A DNA stretch of 64,000 bases from Chloroflexota bacterium (lineage in GTDB: Bacteria > Chloroflexota > Anaerolineae > Anaerolineales > Villigracilaceae). The notes below the pieces were generated by a model that saw only the letters and a program-made list of their open reading frames with translations, made no database searches and was not told the DNA's origin. The position numbers and the translations under genes were made by a program. Positions within the stretch are counted from its first letter, which is position 1, and every line of letters begins with the position of its first letter. Below, piece after piece: positions 57,701 through 64,000 of the stretch. The stretch is from NCBI GenBank assembly GCA_016234535.1, contig JACRBH010000148.1, positions 1 to 64,000 on the forward strand, read 5' to 3'.

Positions 57701-59981
57701 CGAAGTCCGCGAACAGCGCGAACGCGCGTTCCGAGAAGGGAAATTACCAATCCTTTATTGCTCTCCAACAATGGAATTGGGTGTGGACATCTCCGAGTTG
57801 AATGTCGTCAACATGCGCAATGTCCCGCCCACTCCCGCAAATTATGCACAACGTAGCGGACGGGCAGGCCGCAGCGGGCAGCCCGCGTTGGTATTTACCT
57901 ACTGTACGACAGGCAGTAACCATGACCAGTATTATTTCAAACGACAGGAAAGAATGGTGGCAGGGGCGGTCACTCCTCCCAGACTGGATATTAGTAACGA
58001 GGATCTGCTACGTGCTCATGCACAGGCAGTTTGGCTGGCTGAATCGGGTTTGAATCTTGGCAAGTCTCTAAAGGACCTGCTGGATATTATGGGCGATAAC
58101 CCAACCCTCAAGGTGTTGGATTTTGTTCAAGCCGCCTTGGATTCAGAAGAAGCCAAAAAGAGAGCACTCAAGCGAACAAAAATGATCTTGGGTGAGGTGG
58201 AAGATGAGCTGAAGAAAACAGATTGGTACAGCGATGCCTGGCTCGAAGGGGTCATGAATCAAGTTCCGCAGAAGTTCAATCAGGCTTGTGAACGCTGGCG
58301 TGGATTGTACTTGGCAGCAAAGGGTCAGCAAGCCATTCAACATAAGATCGTTAATGACATGAGTCGTTCGCACACAGACCGGGAACAAGCAAAAAGGCTG
58401 CGTCAGGAAGCAGAGAGCCAGATAGAATTGCTGACCGATGCGAAGAATTTGTTGCAGTCCGATTTTTATTCCTATCGTTATTTTGCCAGTGAAGGTTTTC
58501 TGCCCGGTTACAGCTTCCCGCGCCTGCCGCTTTCTGCATTTATTCCGGGAAGGCGCATTCGTGGCGATAAGGATGAATTCCTCTCCCGCCCGCGCTTTTT
58601 GGCAATCTCAGAATTTGGACCGCAGTCGATCATTTATCACGAAGGTTCGAGATACACGATCAGCAAGGTGAATCTGCCCATCGCAGAAAGTGGCGATGGA
58701 GTGATCACAATGCAGGCCAAACACTGTCCTGTCTGTGGATACTTCCACCCAGAGTCAACGGGCAATCAGGATCGTTGCGAACGATGTAACTCACAATTGG
58801 AAGCACCGCTGACTCCCCTGTTCCGCCTGCAAAATGTTTCAACAAGACGGCGTGACCGTATCAGTTCGGATGAAGAAGAACGTATGCGGCAGGGGTATGA
58901 ACTTCGTACTGCGATACGGTTCCAGGAGACCCAGACGGGTGACCTCTCTGCGCAGTCGGCAAGTCTCATGAAAAATGGAGAAGAGCTAGCGAAGTTGACT
59001 TACGCGAGTGCTGCCACAATTTCCCGCATCAACGTTGGCTGGAGACGACGCGCAAACCAATCTCAACTTGGATTTGTTTTGGACATTGAACGCGGTTACT
59101 GGGCAAAGGAAAAAGACGAACAAAAAGATGAGCAGGGCAATCCACTATCTGCACGCACAAAACGGGTAATCCCATATGTGGACGACACCAAGAATAGCCT
59201 ATTGTTCGAGCCGACTACTCAGTTAGATGATAAACAAATGGCTTCTTTGCAAGCCGCTTTGAAATCTGCGATCCAGATCAAATACCAACTGGAAGACAGC
59301 GAGCTTTCTGCAGAGCCATTACCATCCTCTAAAGTTCGGAAGATGATCCTGTTTTATGAGTCGGCTGAAGGCGGCGCGGGTGTTTTGCGCCGTTTGCTCG
59401 ATGATGCGCAGGCTTTCGCAGGCGTCGCTAACCTGGCGTTGCAGTTATGTCATTTCGATCCTATGACTGGCGAGGACAGACTGCACGCAGATGGTGTCGA
59501 GGAAAACTGCGAAGCCGCTTGTTATAACTGCTTGATGAGCTACTATAACCAGATGGAGCACCGCCTTCTTGACAGAATAACAATCAAGAATATTTTGATG
59601 GAGCTATCTGGTACGGTAGCGAAAATATCTCCTTCAGCATTATCACGTGAAGAACACTTGAAACGATTGCATAACCTGTGCCAGTCTGACCTTGAACATG
59701 AATGGTTGGATTTCATGGAGCAGCGAAATTTGACATTGCCATCTCATGCTCAGAAGTTGGTTGAGAGCTGCCATACGCGTCCTGATTTCCTTTATGAAAA
59801 AGATTGCGTTGCCATTTACGTGGACGGTCCTCATCATGAATTTGCTTCGCGCAAAGAACGTGATACGAGCCAGACAGATTGTATGGAAGACATCGGCTAC
59901 ACCGTCATTCGTTTTGACGTAAAAGATGATTGGGACAAAATTGTCATCAAACACCCTCATATCTTTGGAGTGAAGTCATGA
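54792..59981 (+). CDS. DEAD/DEAH helicase with DUF1998-like region and C-terminal Vsr/DUF559-type nuclease domain
   Basis: 1729 aa. Helicase domain 1 has Walker A TTGTGSGKSLSY (about 112-123), FLVLDELHTYRGRQGADVAM (motif II DELH) and CVGTSATLSS; domain 2 has CSPTMELGVDISELN and YAQRSGRAGRSGQPALV. Cys clusters FCRECGQEYY, FCLNCSVSYN and CPVCGYFHPESTGNQDRCER, plus ESAEGGAGVLRRLLDD and NCEAACYNCLMSYYNQ, fit the DUF1998/MZB group found in DrmB, DruE and related defence helicases. The last 110 residues add a nuclease-like fold: CHTRPDFLYEKDCVAIYVDG then PHHE. It overlaps the SNF2 gene by 4 bases. A DNA-processing anti-phage enzyme is the likely role; it is a combination that I cannot assign to one named system. 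Confidence 0.85.
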   Translation: MNVFDLRNQLVKDYKSYVSSFIQIRDDRIQLHVDEQLKAGLLWPEPLIQLNPAFQPAMFVDELADEGVLHKTCKSIFRRKSEKDLSGSKLRLHQHQEEAIRIAQSGKNYVLTTGTGSGKSLSYIIPIVDFVLKNGSGKGVQAIIVYPMNALANSQRGELDKFINLGFPDNKGPVTFARYTGQEGDEEKKEIMANPPDILLTNYVMLELILTRPDERKTLVNAAQGLRFLVLDELHTYRGRQGADVAMLVRRVRNTLNATNLQCVGTSATLSSAGGFIDQQKDVAAVASKLFGDTVLPANVIGETLRRSTVELDFSDSVQLNNLKNRIVSSESKLTSYEDLINDPLASWIESNLGLKKDDMGRLVRALPRKMLGKDGISPILSRQTNLPEDQCAEAIARTLLQGYNVTNTDSGMPSFAFRLHQFFNRGDTVYTSIEKEDERHITIHGQKYVPGDRSRELLPLVFCRECGQEYYVVRKIKNKDSGKAVFISREFTDRSDDDETEVGYLYLSTKNPWPKDTRMYDRVPEDWLEERNGEIQIKQSQRKNIPQPFHLAPSGEEMDNGEHVHFIEGKFRFCLNCSVSYNPRQGSEFAKLTQLSSGGRSTDTTILSLTLIRNLRNDPNLAGKDKVKKLLSFTDNRQDASLQAGHFNDFIEMILLRSAIYRAVERASQAGIHHDVLPQKVFDALGLDFSFYAVDPNVRFSQRSETERALREALGYRIYRDLQRGWRITSPNLEQCGLLDIVYTSLDDVCSTEDLWEKAHPALAGATLETRHHVCKVLLDFMRRELAIKVDYLNPIYQETLKQLSSQRLCPPWAIDESEKLDHAAMLFPRSRQNQGNDDYGGNVYLSAHGGYGQFIRRNNTFPEFNGMLKTDDTVLIIQQILDALRIGGLVEIVEEAGKQDEVNGYQVPASAMIWKVGDGVKPFHDVIRVPRLPAEGGRTNQYFVDFYKNIANDMHGLEAREHTAQVPNEVREQRERAFREGKLPILYCSPTMELGVDISELNVVNMRNVPPTPANYAQRSGRAGRSGQPALVFTYCTTGSNHDQYYFKRQERMVAGAVTPPRLDISNEDLLRAHAQAVWLAESGLNLGKSLKDLLDIMGDNPTLKVLDFVQAALDSEEAKKRALKRTKMILGEVEDELKKTDWYSDAWLEGVMNQVPQKFNQACERWRGLYLAAKGQQAIQHKIVNDMSRSHTDREQAKRLRQEAESQIELLTDAKNLLQSDFYSYRYFASEGFLPGYSFPRLPLSAFIPGRRIRGDKDEFLSRPRFLAISEFGPQSIIYHEGSRYTISKVNLPIAESGDGVITMQAKHCPVCGYFHPESTGNQDRCERCNSQLEAPLTPLFRLQNVSTRRRDRISSDEEERMRQGYELRTAIRFQETQTGDLSAQSASLMKNGEELAKLTYASAATISRINVGWRRRANQSQLGFVLDIERGYWAKEKDEQKDEQGNPLSARTKRVIPYVDDTKNSLLFEPTTQLDDKQMASLQAALKSAIQIKYQLEDSELSAEPLPSSKVRKMILFYESAEGGAGVLRRLLDDAQAFAGVANLALQLCHFDPMTGEDRLHADGVEENCEAACYNCLMSYYNQMEHRLLDRITIKNILMELSGTVAKISPSALSREEHLKRLHNLCQSDLEHEWLDFMEQRNLTLPSHAQKLVESCHTRPDFLYEKDCVAIYVDGPHHEFASRKERDTSQTDCMEDIGYTVIRFDVKDDWDKIVIKHPHIFGVKS

Positions 59982-62830
59982 GTTTCGCCGTAGGGTCCCT
60001 CGTAAAAGCGCGTGGCCGTGAGTGGGTTGTTCTGCCCGAGTCGGATGAACAGCTGCTGGTTGTGCGCCCCTTGGGCGGAACAGATCAAGAGATCGCAGGG
60101 ATTTATCTACCGTTGGAAAAAGTGGAGCAGGCACGGTTTGACTTGCCCGATCCATCCTTGACTGGCGATTACCTTTCAGCACGATTACTGCGTGATGCAG
60201 TTCGACTTGGATTTCGATCCAGCGCTGGGCCATTTCGTTCGTTTGCACGCCTGGCGTTTGAGCCGCGACCTTATCAGCTTGTGCCGTTGTTGATGGCATT
60301 GAAACTTGATCCTGTGCGTATGTTGATCTCGGATGACGTGGGTATTGGCAAGACAGTTGAAGTGGGGTTGATCGCGCGTGAATTGCTTGACCGCGGCGAA
60401 GTGGATCGGTTGGCTGTGCTTTGTCCGCCGCAACTTGCCGAGCAATGGCAGGCTGAACTGCGAGACAAATTCCACATCGAAGCGGAACTGGTGATGGCAG
60501 GAACAGCCGCGCGGTTGGAACGTAATGCGGCGTTGGGTCAATCATTGTTTGATCTGCACCCTTACGTGATCGTCTCGATGGACTTTATCAAATCAACTAC
60601 CAGACGGGATGAGTTTTTTCGTACCTGTCCCAAGTTGGTGATCGTGGATGAGGCGCATACATGCGCGCGCGCCGAGGGACGCGGACGGCAGCAGCGTCAT
60701 CAGTTGATCAGCGGGTTGGCGAAGAATCCAGACAGGCACATTATTCTGGTGACGGCGACCCCACATAGTGGAAAGGAAGAAGCGTTTCGTTCGCTCCTAT
60801 CCATTTTAGATGAGGACTTTGAAAATCTGCCCGATGATATGACGGGACCTGAAAACGAAAGGCATCGCCGCAGGCTGGCAATGCAATTTATTCAGCGCCG
60901 CCGCGCGGACATTCGCAGTTATATGGATGCGGATACGCCCTTCCCAGAGCGAGAGGAAGCCGAAGATACTTATAAGCTTTCGCCTGAGTATAAGAAATTA
61001 TTTGACCGCGTTTTAGAATATGCTCGAGAGACCGTGCGTGACGTTCAGGATACAAGCAAGAATCAATTTCATCTGCGAGTGAAATGGTGGTCTGTGCTGG
61101 CATTACTGCGTTCGCTGGCTTCAAGCCCTGCGGCAGCGGCGGCGACCTTGCGTAACCGCGCAGCAACTGCGGAAGCGGAGACTGTGCAAGAAGCTGATGA
61201 AATTGGCAAGCGCACCATTCTCGATATGATGGAAGATGAATCTGCTGAAGGCATGGATATTGTGCCTGGCAGCGATTTGGGCGGGGATGAAGAGGAATCG
61301 GTATCCAACCGCCGCAAGTTGTTGGAGATGGCGCGGATTGCCGATACGCTGGTCGGTGAAAAAGACGAAAAACTAAACAAAGCAATTAAGTTGGTAAAAG
61401 AGTTAGTCAAGGATGGTTATCGCCCGATACTATTTTGCCGCTTCATCCCAACAGCAGACTACGTAGCCGAGGCGTTGCGTAAGGCATTGCCAAAAGGTGT
61501 GGAAGTGGCTTCCATCACAGGGACTTTGCCGCCTTCTGAGCGTGAAGTGCGGATTGCGCAAATGGGAGAGTCAGAGAAACGCGTGCTGGTCTGCACAGAC
61601 TGTTTGAGCGAAGGCATTAACCTTCAGGATAATTTTGATGCGGTGGTGCATTACGATCTCTCCTGGAACCCGACCCGTCACGAGCAGCGCGAAGGGCGTG
61701 TTGACCGCTTTGGACAGAAGACTCCCAAGGTGCGTGTGCTGACTTATTACGGTCTGGACAATCAGATCGATGGTATTGTGTTGGATGTGCTCCTGCGCAA
61801 ACATCGCACGATTCGCAGTTCGCTGGGAATTTCTGTTCCTGTGCCCGTGGATACTGAAAACGTAGTGGAAGCGATCTTCGAGGGCCTGCTGCTGAAATCA
61901 AAGCCAAGCGCGATGGATAATTATCTGCCTGGCTTTGAAGAATTCATGCGACCCACGCGCGAAGATTTATACGGAAAGTGGGATGCGGTCACCGAGCGCG
62001 AGAAGCGTTCGCGGACTTTGTTTGCGCAAGAGACAATCAAAGTGGAAGAGGTTTCGCGTGAGCTGCAATCGGCACAGGATGCAGTTGGTTCAGGCGTGGA
62101 CGTGCAATCTTTCACCCGCAATGCTTTGCAGATGATCGGCGCGAGTGTGCAGGGAACTTCCCCCATTCAAGTGGATGTGACCGAAGCGCCGCAGGGATTG
62201 AAGGACTTGCTCAATCAATCGCTTGGCTCAGGCTACAAGCCGAAGTTTTCTGCCCGTTTTGATCTGCCCATTAAAGACAAGGAATATTATCTAACCCGCA
62301 CACATCCGATGATCGAAAGCCTTTCATCGTTTACTTTGGAAAACGCATTGGACCCGTTGAATGGAAAAGATGCAAAGAATCCCGCCCGAAGATGCGGCGT
62401 GATTCGCACAAAGGCAGTGGAGAAACGTACAACGGTGTTGCTGGTGAGGTTCCGTTATCACATCATCAAGGAAAAGAAGGGCGAGGAAAATAAACCTTTG
62501 CTCGCAGAAGAGTGCGGACTTTTGGCATATAGAGGCGCACCAGAAAATGCAGAATGGTTGAGCAAGGATGAAGCCGAGAAACTCTTGCAGGCTGCCCCTG
62601 ACCAAAATGTGAATCCCGACCAGGCGCGTGACTTTGTGCAAAGGGTGATTGATGGCTTTGACGCTTTGCGCCCACATTTAGACGAGACTGCCAAGCAGTT
62701 GGGCGAACAATTGCTGAATGCACACCAGCGTGTGAGACTGGCTTCTAAGCAAAAGGGCATACAGACGCACGTGGAGCCCAACCTCCCGCCCGATGTGCTT
62801 GGGATTTATGTATTTTTACCGAAAATCTAA
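59978..62830 (+). CDS. SNF2/HepA-type helicase (DrmD-like)
   Basis: 950 aa from ATG 59978, whose ATGA overlaps the previous stop. A small N-terminal beta domain (VGSLVKARGREWVVLPESDE) as in RapA/DrmD precedes the helicase core: LISDDVGIGKTVEVGLIARE (motif I), KLVIVDEAHTCAR (DEAH), ILVTATPHSGKEEAF, then VLVCTDCLSEGINLQDNFDA and SWNPTRHEQREGRVDRFGQK (motifs V-VI). The C-terminal 300 residues are charged and unassigned. DISARM couples a SNF2 helicase (DrmD) with DrmA/DrmB; here the partner is a single fused helicase-nuclease. Translational coupling suggests one complex. Confidence 0.88.
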   Translation: MSFAVGSLVKARGREWVVLPESDEQLLVVRPLGGTDQEIAGIYLPLEKVEQARFDLPDPSLTGDYLSARLLRDAVRLGFRSSAGPFRSFARLAFEPRPYQLVPLLMALKLDPVRMLISDDVGIGKTVEVGLIARELLDRGEVDRLAVLCPPQLAEQWQAELRDKFHIEAELVMAGTAARLERNAALGQSLFDLHPYVIVSMDFIKSTTRRDEFFRTCPKLVIVDEAHTCARAEGRGRQQRHQLISGLAKNPDRHIILVTATPHSGKEEAFRSLLSILDEDFENLPDDMTGPENERHRRRLAMQFIQRRRADIRSYMDADTPFPEREEAEDTYKLSPEYKKLFDRVLEYARETVRDVQDTSKNQFHLRVKWWSVLALLRSLASSPAAAAATLRNRAATAEAETVQEADEIGKRTILDMMEDESAEGMDIVPGSDLGGDEEESVSNRRKLLEMARIADTLVGEKDEKLNKAIKLVKELVKDGYRPILFCRFIPTADYVAEALRKALPKGVEVASITGTLPPSEREVRIAQMGESEKRVLVCTDCLSEGINLQDNFDAVVHYDLSWNPTRHEQREGRVDRFGQKTPKVRVLTYYGLDNQIDGIVLDVLLRKHRTIRSSLGISVPVPVDTENVVEAIFEGLLLKSKPSAMDNYLPGFEEFMRPTREDLYGKWDAVTEREKRSRTLFAQETIKVEEVSRELQSAQDAVGSGVDVQSFTRNALQMIGASVQGTSPIQVDVTEAPQGLKDLLNQSLGSGYKPKFSARFDLPIKDKEYYLTRTHPMIESLSSFTLENALDPLNGKDAKNPARRCGVIRTKAVEKRTTVLLVRFRYHIIKEKKGEENKPLLAEECGLLAYRGAPENAEWLSKDEAEKLLQAAPDQNVNPDQARDFVQRVIDGFDALRPHLDETAKQLGEQLLNAHQRVRLASKQKGIQTHVEPNLPPDVLGIYVFLPKI

Positions 62831-62859
62831 CCCAATAAACTCGCTGGAAATCGAAAAAC

Positions 62860-64000
62860 ATGAAAATCGATGATGATCTTGTAAGGCAAGCCACAAAGTT
62901 GCTAAAACAAAATGAAAAGGAATCAGCCCGGTCCCTTTTGAAAAGGGCTTTAATAATCAACCCCAAAAACGAAAAAGCCCTGTTGAAGCTGGCAGATATT
63001 GCTGAAAAACTCAACTTGCGATTGAAATATCTAAACGATGCCCAAAAGATCAGTCCAACCGATTCTCATATCCAAATTGAGATCTTAAATACCAAAGAAA
63101 AGATTAAAGAGCATAGACGATCTTTTTGGAACAGAACTAATATCTTCATAGCTGTCTTAAGTTCTCTGGTGACCATCATTTCGTTTCTATGGTTCCAAAT
63201 AATCCCGACATTTAATCACACTACTCCTAAAATGTCGGGAGAATGGAATGTTGCAGTGGCAGGCTTTGCCAATCTTGATACCGATCTGCAAAGCGCTGAT
63301 GTTGAGTTGATCCAGAATGTTTTTTTCAATCGGTTTAAACAGGAGATGCAGGATTTGGGCGACAATGCCAATCTGGTTGTTCAAGTAAGGGGGGCTGACC
63401 GGTTTACATCCATTTCCGGTGGTAGTGCTGAAGAACGGGCTTCTGAGGCTGGAAAATTGGCAAACGAGATCAATGCAGATATGGTTATCTATGGCAATGT
63501 CCAGCAAGTTGAGGATGGCTATGTGTTGCAGCCCGAGTTTTATATACGCGCTGAAAACTATTATGAAGCCGAAGAACTGATCGGTCAACACCGTTTCGGC
63601 GGACCGATTTCGATATTGGCGACCCGTGATACCCTGCCTTCCCAAATTCAGCTCAATATTGAACTGACGCGCCGCTCAAAGATACTAGCCTTGGTAACGC
63701 GCGGCTTGAGTTTATATCTTATTCATTCATATGATCAGGCGTCCCAATTTTTCACACAAGCCAACCAGGACGATCTATGGCAAAATTCAATTGGCAGGGA
63801 GTCAGTTTACCTGTTTCAAGCCAACGCAGCCCTTCAACAACAAAAATATGATCAAGTAATATTGGCGTTGGATCAAGCAATTAAAATTAATCCTGATTAT
63901 GGGAGAGGGTATATTGGGTTGGGAATTGTCCATTATATACTTGCCTCAGAATCTGCCAACCAGATATCCTTTACTCCCGATGGTCAGGAACTTAGGTTGT
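62860..64000 (+). CDS. TPR protein with transmembrane helix and TolB/FlgO-like domain (cut by window end)
   Basis: Missing from the ORF track because it has no stop in the window; 380 codons are open from ATG 62860. N-terminal TPR (VRQATKLLKQNEKESARSLL, ALIINPKNEKALLKLADIAE), a transmembrane helix (IFIAVLSSLVTIISFLWF, about residues 94-111), then an outer domain beginning EWNVAVAGFANLDTD and containing NEINADMVIYGNVQ, the pattern of TolB-N/FlgO-like domains seen in signalling ATPases and cyclases, and a second TPR array (YDQVILALDQAIKINPDYGR). It follows the SNF2 gene by 29 bases in the same direction and may be part of the same operon. Weak ribosome binding site. Confidence 0.75.
   Translation, partial: MKIDDDLVRQATKLLKQNEKESARSLLKRALIINPKNEKALLKLADIAEKLNLRLKYLNDAQKISPTDSHIQIEILNTKEKIKEHRRSFWNRTNIFIAVLSSLVTIISFLWFQIIPTFNHTTPKMSGEWNVAVAGFANLDTDLQSADVELIQNVFFNRFKQEMQDLGDNANLVVQVRGADRFTSISGGSAEERASEAGKLANEINADMVIYGNVQQVEDGYVLQPEFYIRAENYYEAEELIGQHRFGGPISILATRDTLPSQIQLNIELTRRSKILALVTRGLSLYLIHSYDQASQFFTQANQDDLWQNSIGRESVYLFQANAALQQQKYDQVILALDQAIKINPDYGRGYIGLGIVHYILASESANQISFTPDGQELRL

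Noticed and set aside
54792-62830. Calling the two helicases a DISARM system
   Set aside because: No methylase, no separate DrmA and DrmB and no PLD protein are visible, and the nuclease fusion is different. Similar parts only.

Overview
The window most likely comes from a member of the Chloroflexota, class Anaerolineae. This is inferred from the gene set rather than from a marker gene. The supporting features are an archaeal-type isopentenyl phosphate kinase, pairs of secreted SH3b-like proteins with Thr/Pro-rich stalks, a Mycobacterium-like FHA/RodA/PBP locus, a K+-independent membrane pyrophosphatase, and leaderless-looking promoters with TATAAT a few bases before the start codon. It is a bacterial chromosome segment with a core half (about 1-29.5 kb) and an accessory half (about 29.5-64 kb).

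Core half. On the minus strand, rfbF-rfbG-rfbH make a CDP-deoxyhexose for surface glycans. hppA (proton-pumping pyrophosphatase) is divergent from a HesB/IscA-type Fe-S carrier. Two paralogous SH3b-like envelope proteins face a plus-strand run of a zinc-ribbon protein, an FhaA-like protein, an FhaB-like protein, MTA phosphorylase and a RodA-PBP fusion. The last resembles the actinobacterial fhaA-fhaB-rodA-pbpA locus, but its transpeptidase half has lost the SxxK and KTG motifs. Next come a 7Fe-type ferredoxin, two small TPR-like proteins, a pair of SPFH-like membrane proteins translationally coupled to psuG, an AHSA1/SRPBCC protein, a PAS-GAF-HD-GYP c-di-GMP phosphodiesterase, a hotdog thioesterase, a Pro/Thr-rich membrane protein, isopentenyl phosphate kinase, a eukaryote-like formate-THF ligase and an amidase. 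Two dispersed repeat families lie between these genes: a MITE-like element with ends reading ACTCACCTTACGCA, and palindromes of the GTCATTGCGAG type.

Accessory half. At 29,480 there is a complete tRNA-Asp(GTC). Its 3' end (CCCGTCGGGACCGC) is repeated at 41,359 and 49,500, so two consecutive segments of about 11.8 and 8.1 kb are bounded by tRNA-derived direct repeats, as expected for tandem integrative elements. The ends of the segments share further sequence: about 150 bp on the left, a 26-bp inverted repeat (nearly perfect for segment 1), and a right-end block with GTGGACA repeats and its own promoter pointing across the att core into a terminator. Segment 1 carries a lipoprotein, a LecA-like lectin, an LGFP-repeat protein, a tandem cupredoxin, an XRE-STAND-WD40 protein, an acetyltransferase, an esterase, a glycosyltransferase and mazEF. 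Segment 2 is a complete dextran/isomaltooligosaccharide module: ROK repressor with visible operators, ABC importer without its ATPase, GH66 and GH15. Neither segment encodes a recombinase.

Beyond the third att core lie two divergent serine recombinases with a shared four-cysteine insert, an XRE regulator, a coupled 57-aa protein and an unknown 172-aa protein. A putative small structured RNA follows, then a 1729-aa DEAD helicase-DUF1998-like-nuclease fusion overlapping a SNF2/HepA-like helicase, and a TPR protein cut by the window end. The two-helicase block looks like an anti-phage module with DISARM/Druantia-like parts, but it does not match any complete known layout that I can recall. The most novel-looking features are the tandem tRNA-Asp elements with common ends, the helicase-nuclease/SNF2 pair with its upstream RNA, and the RodA-pseudo-transpeptidase fusion.
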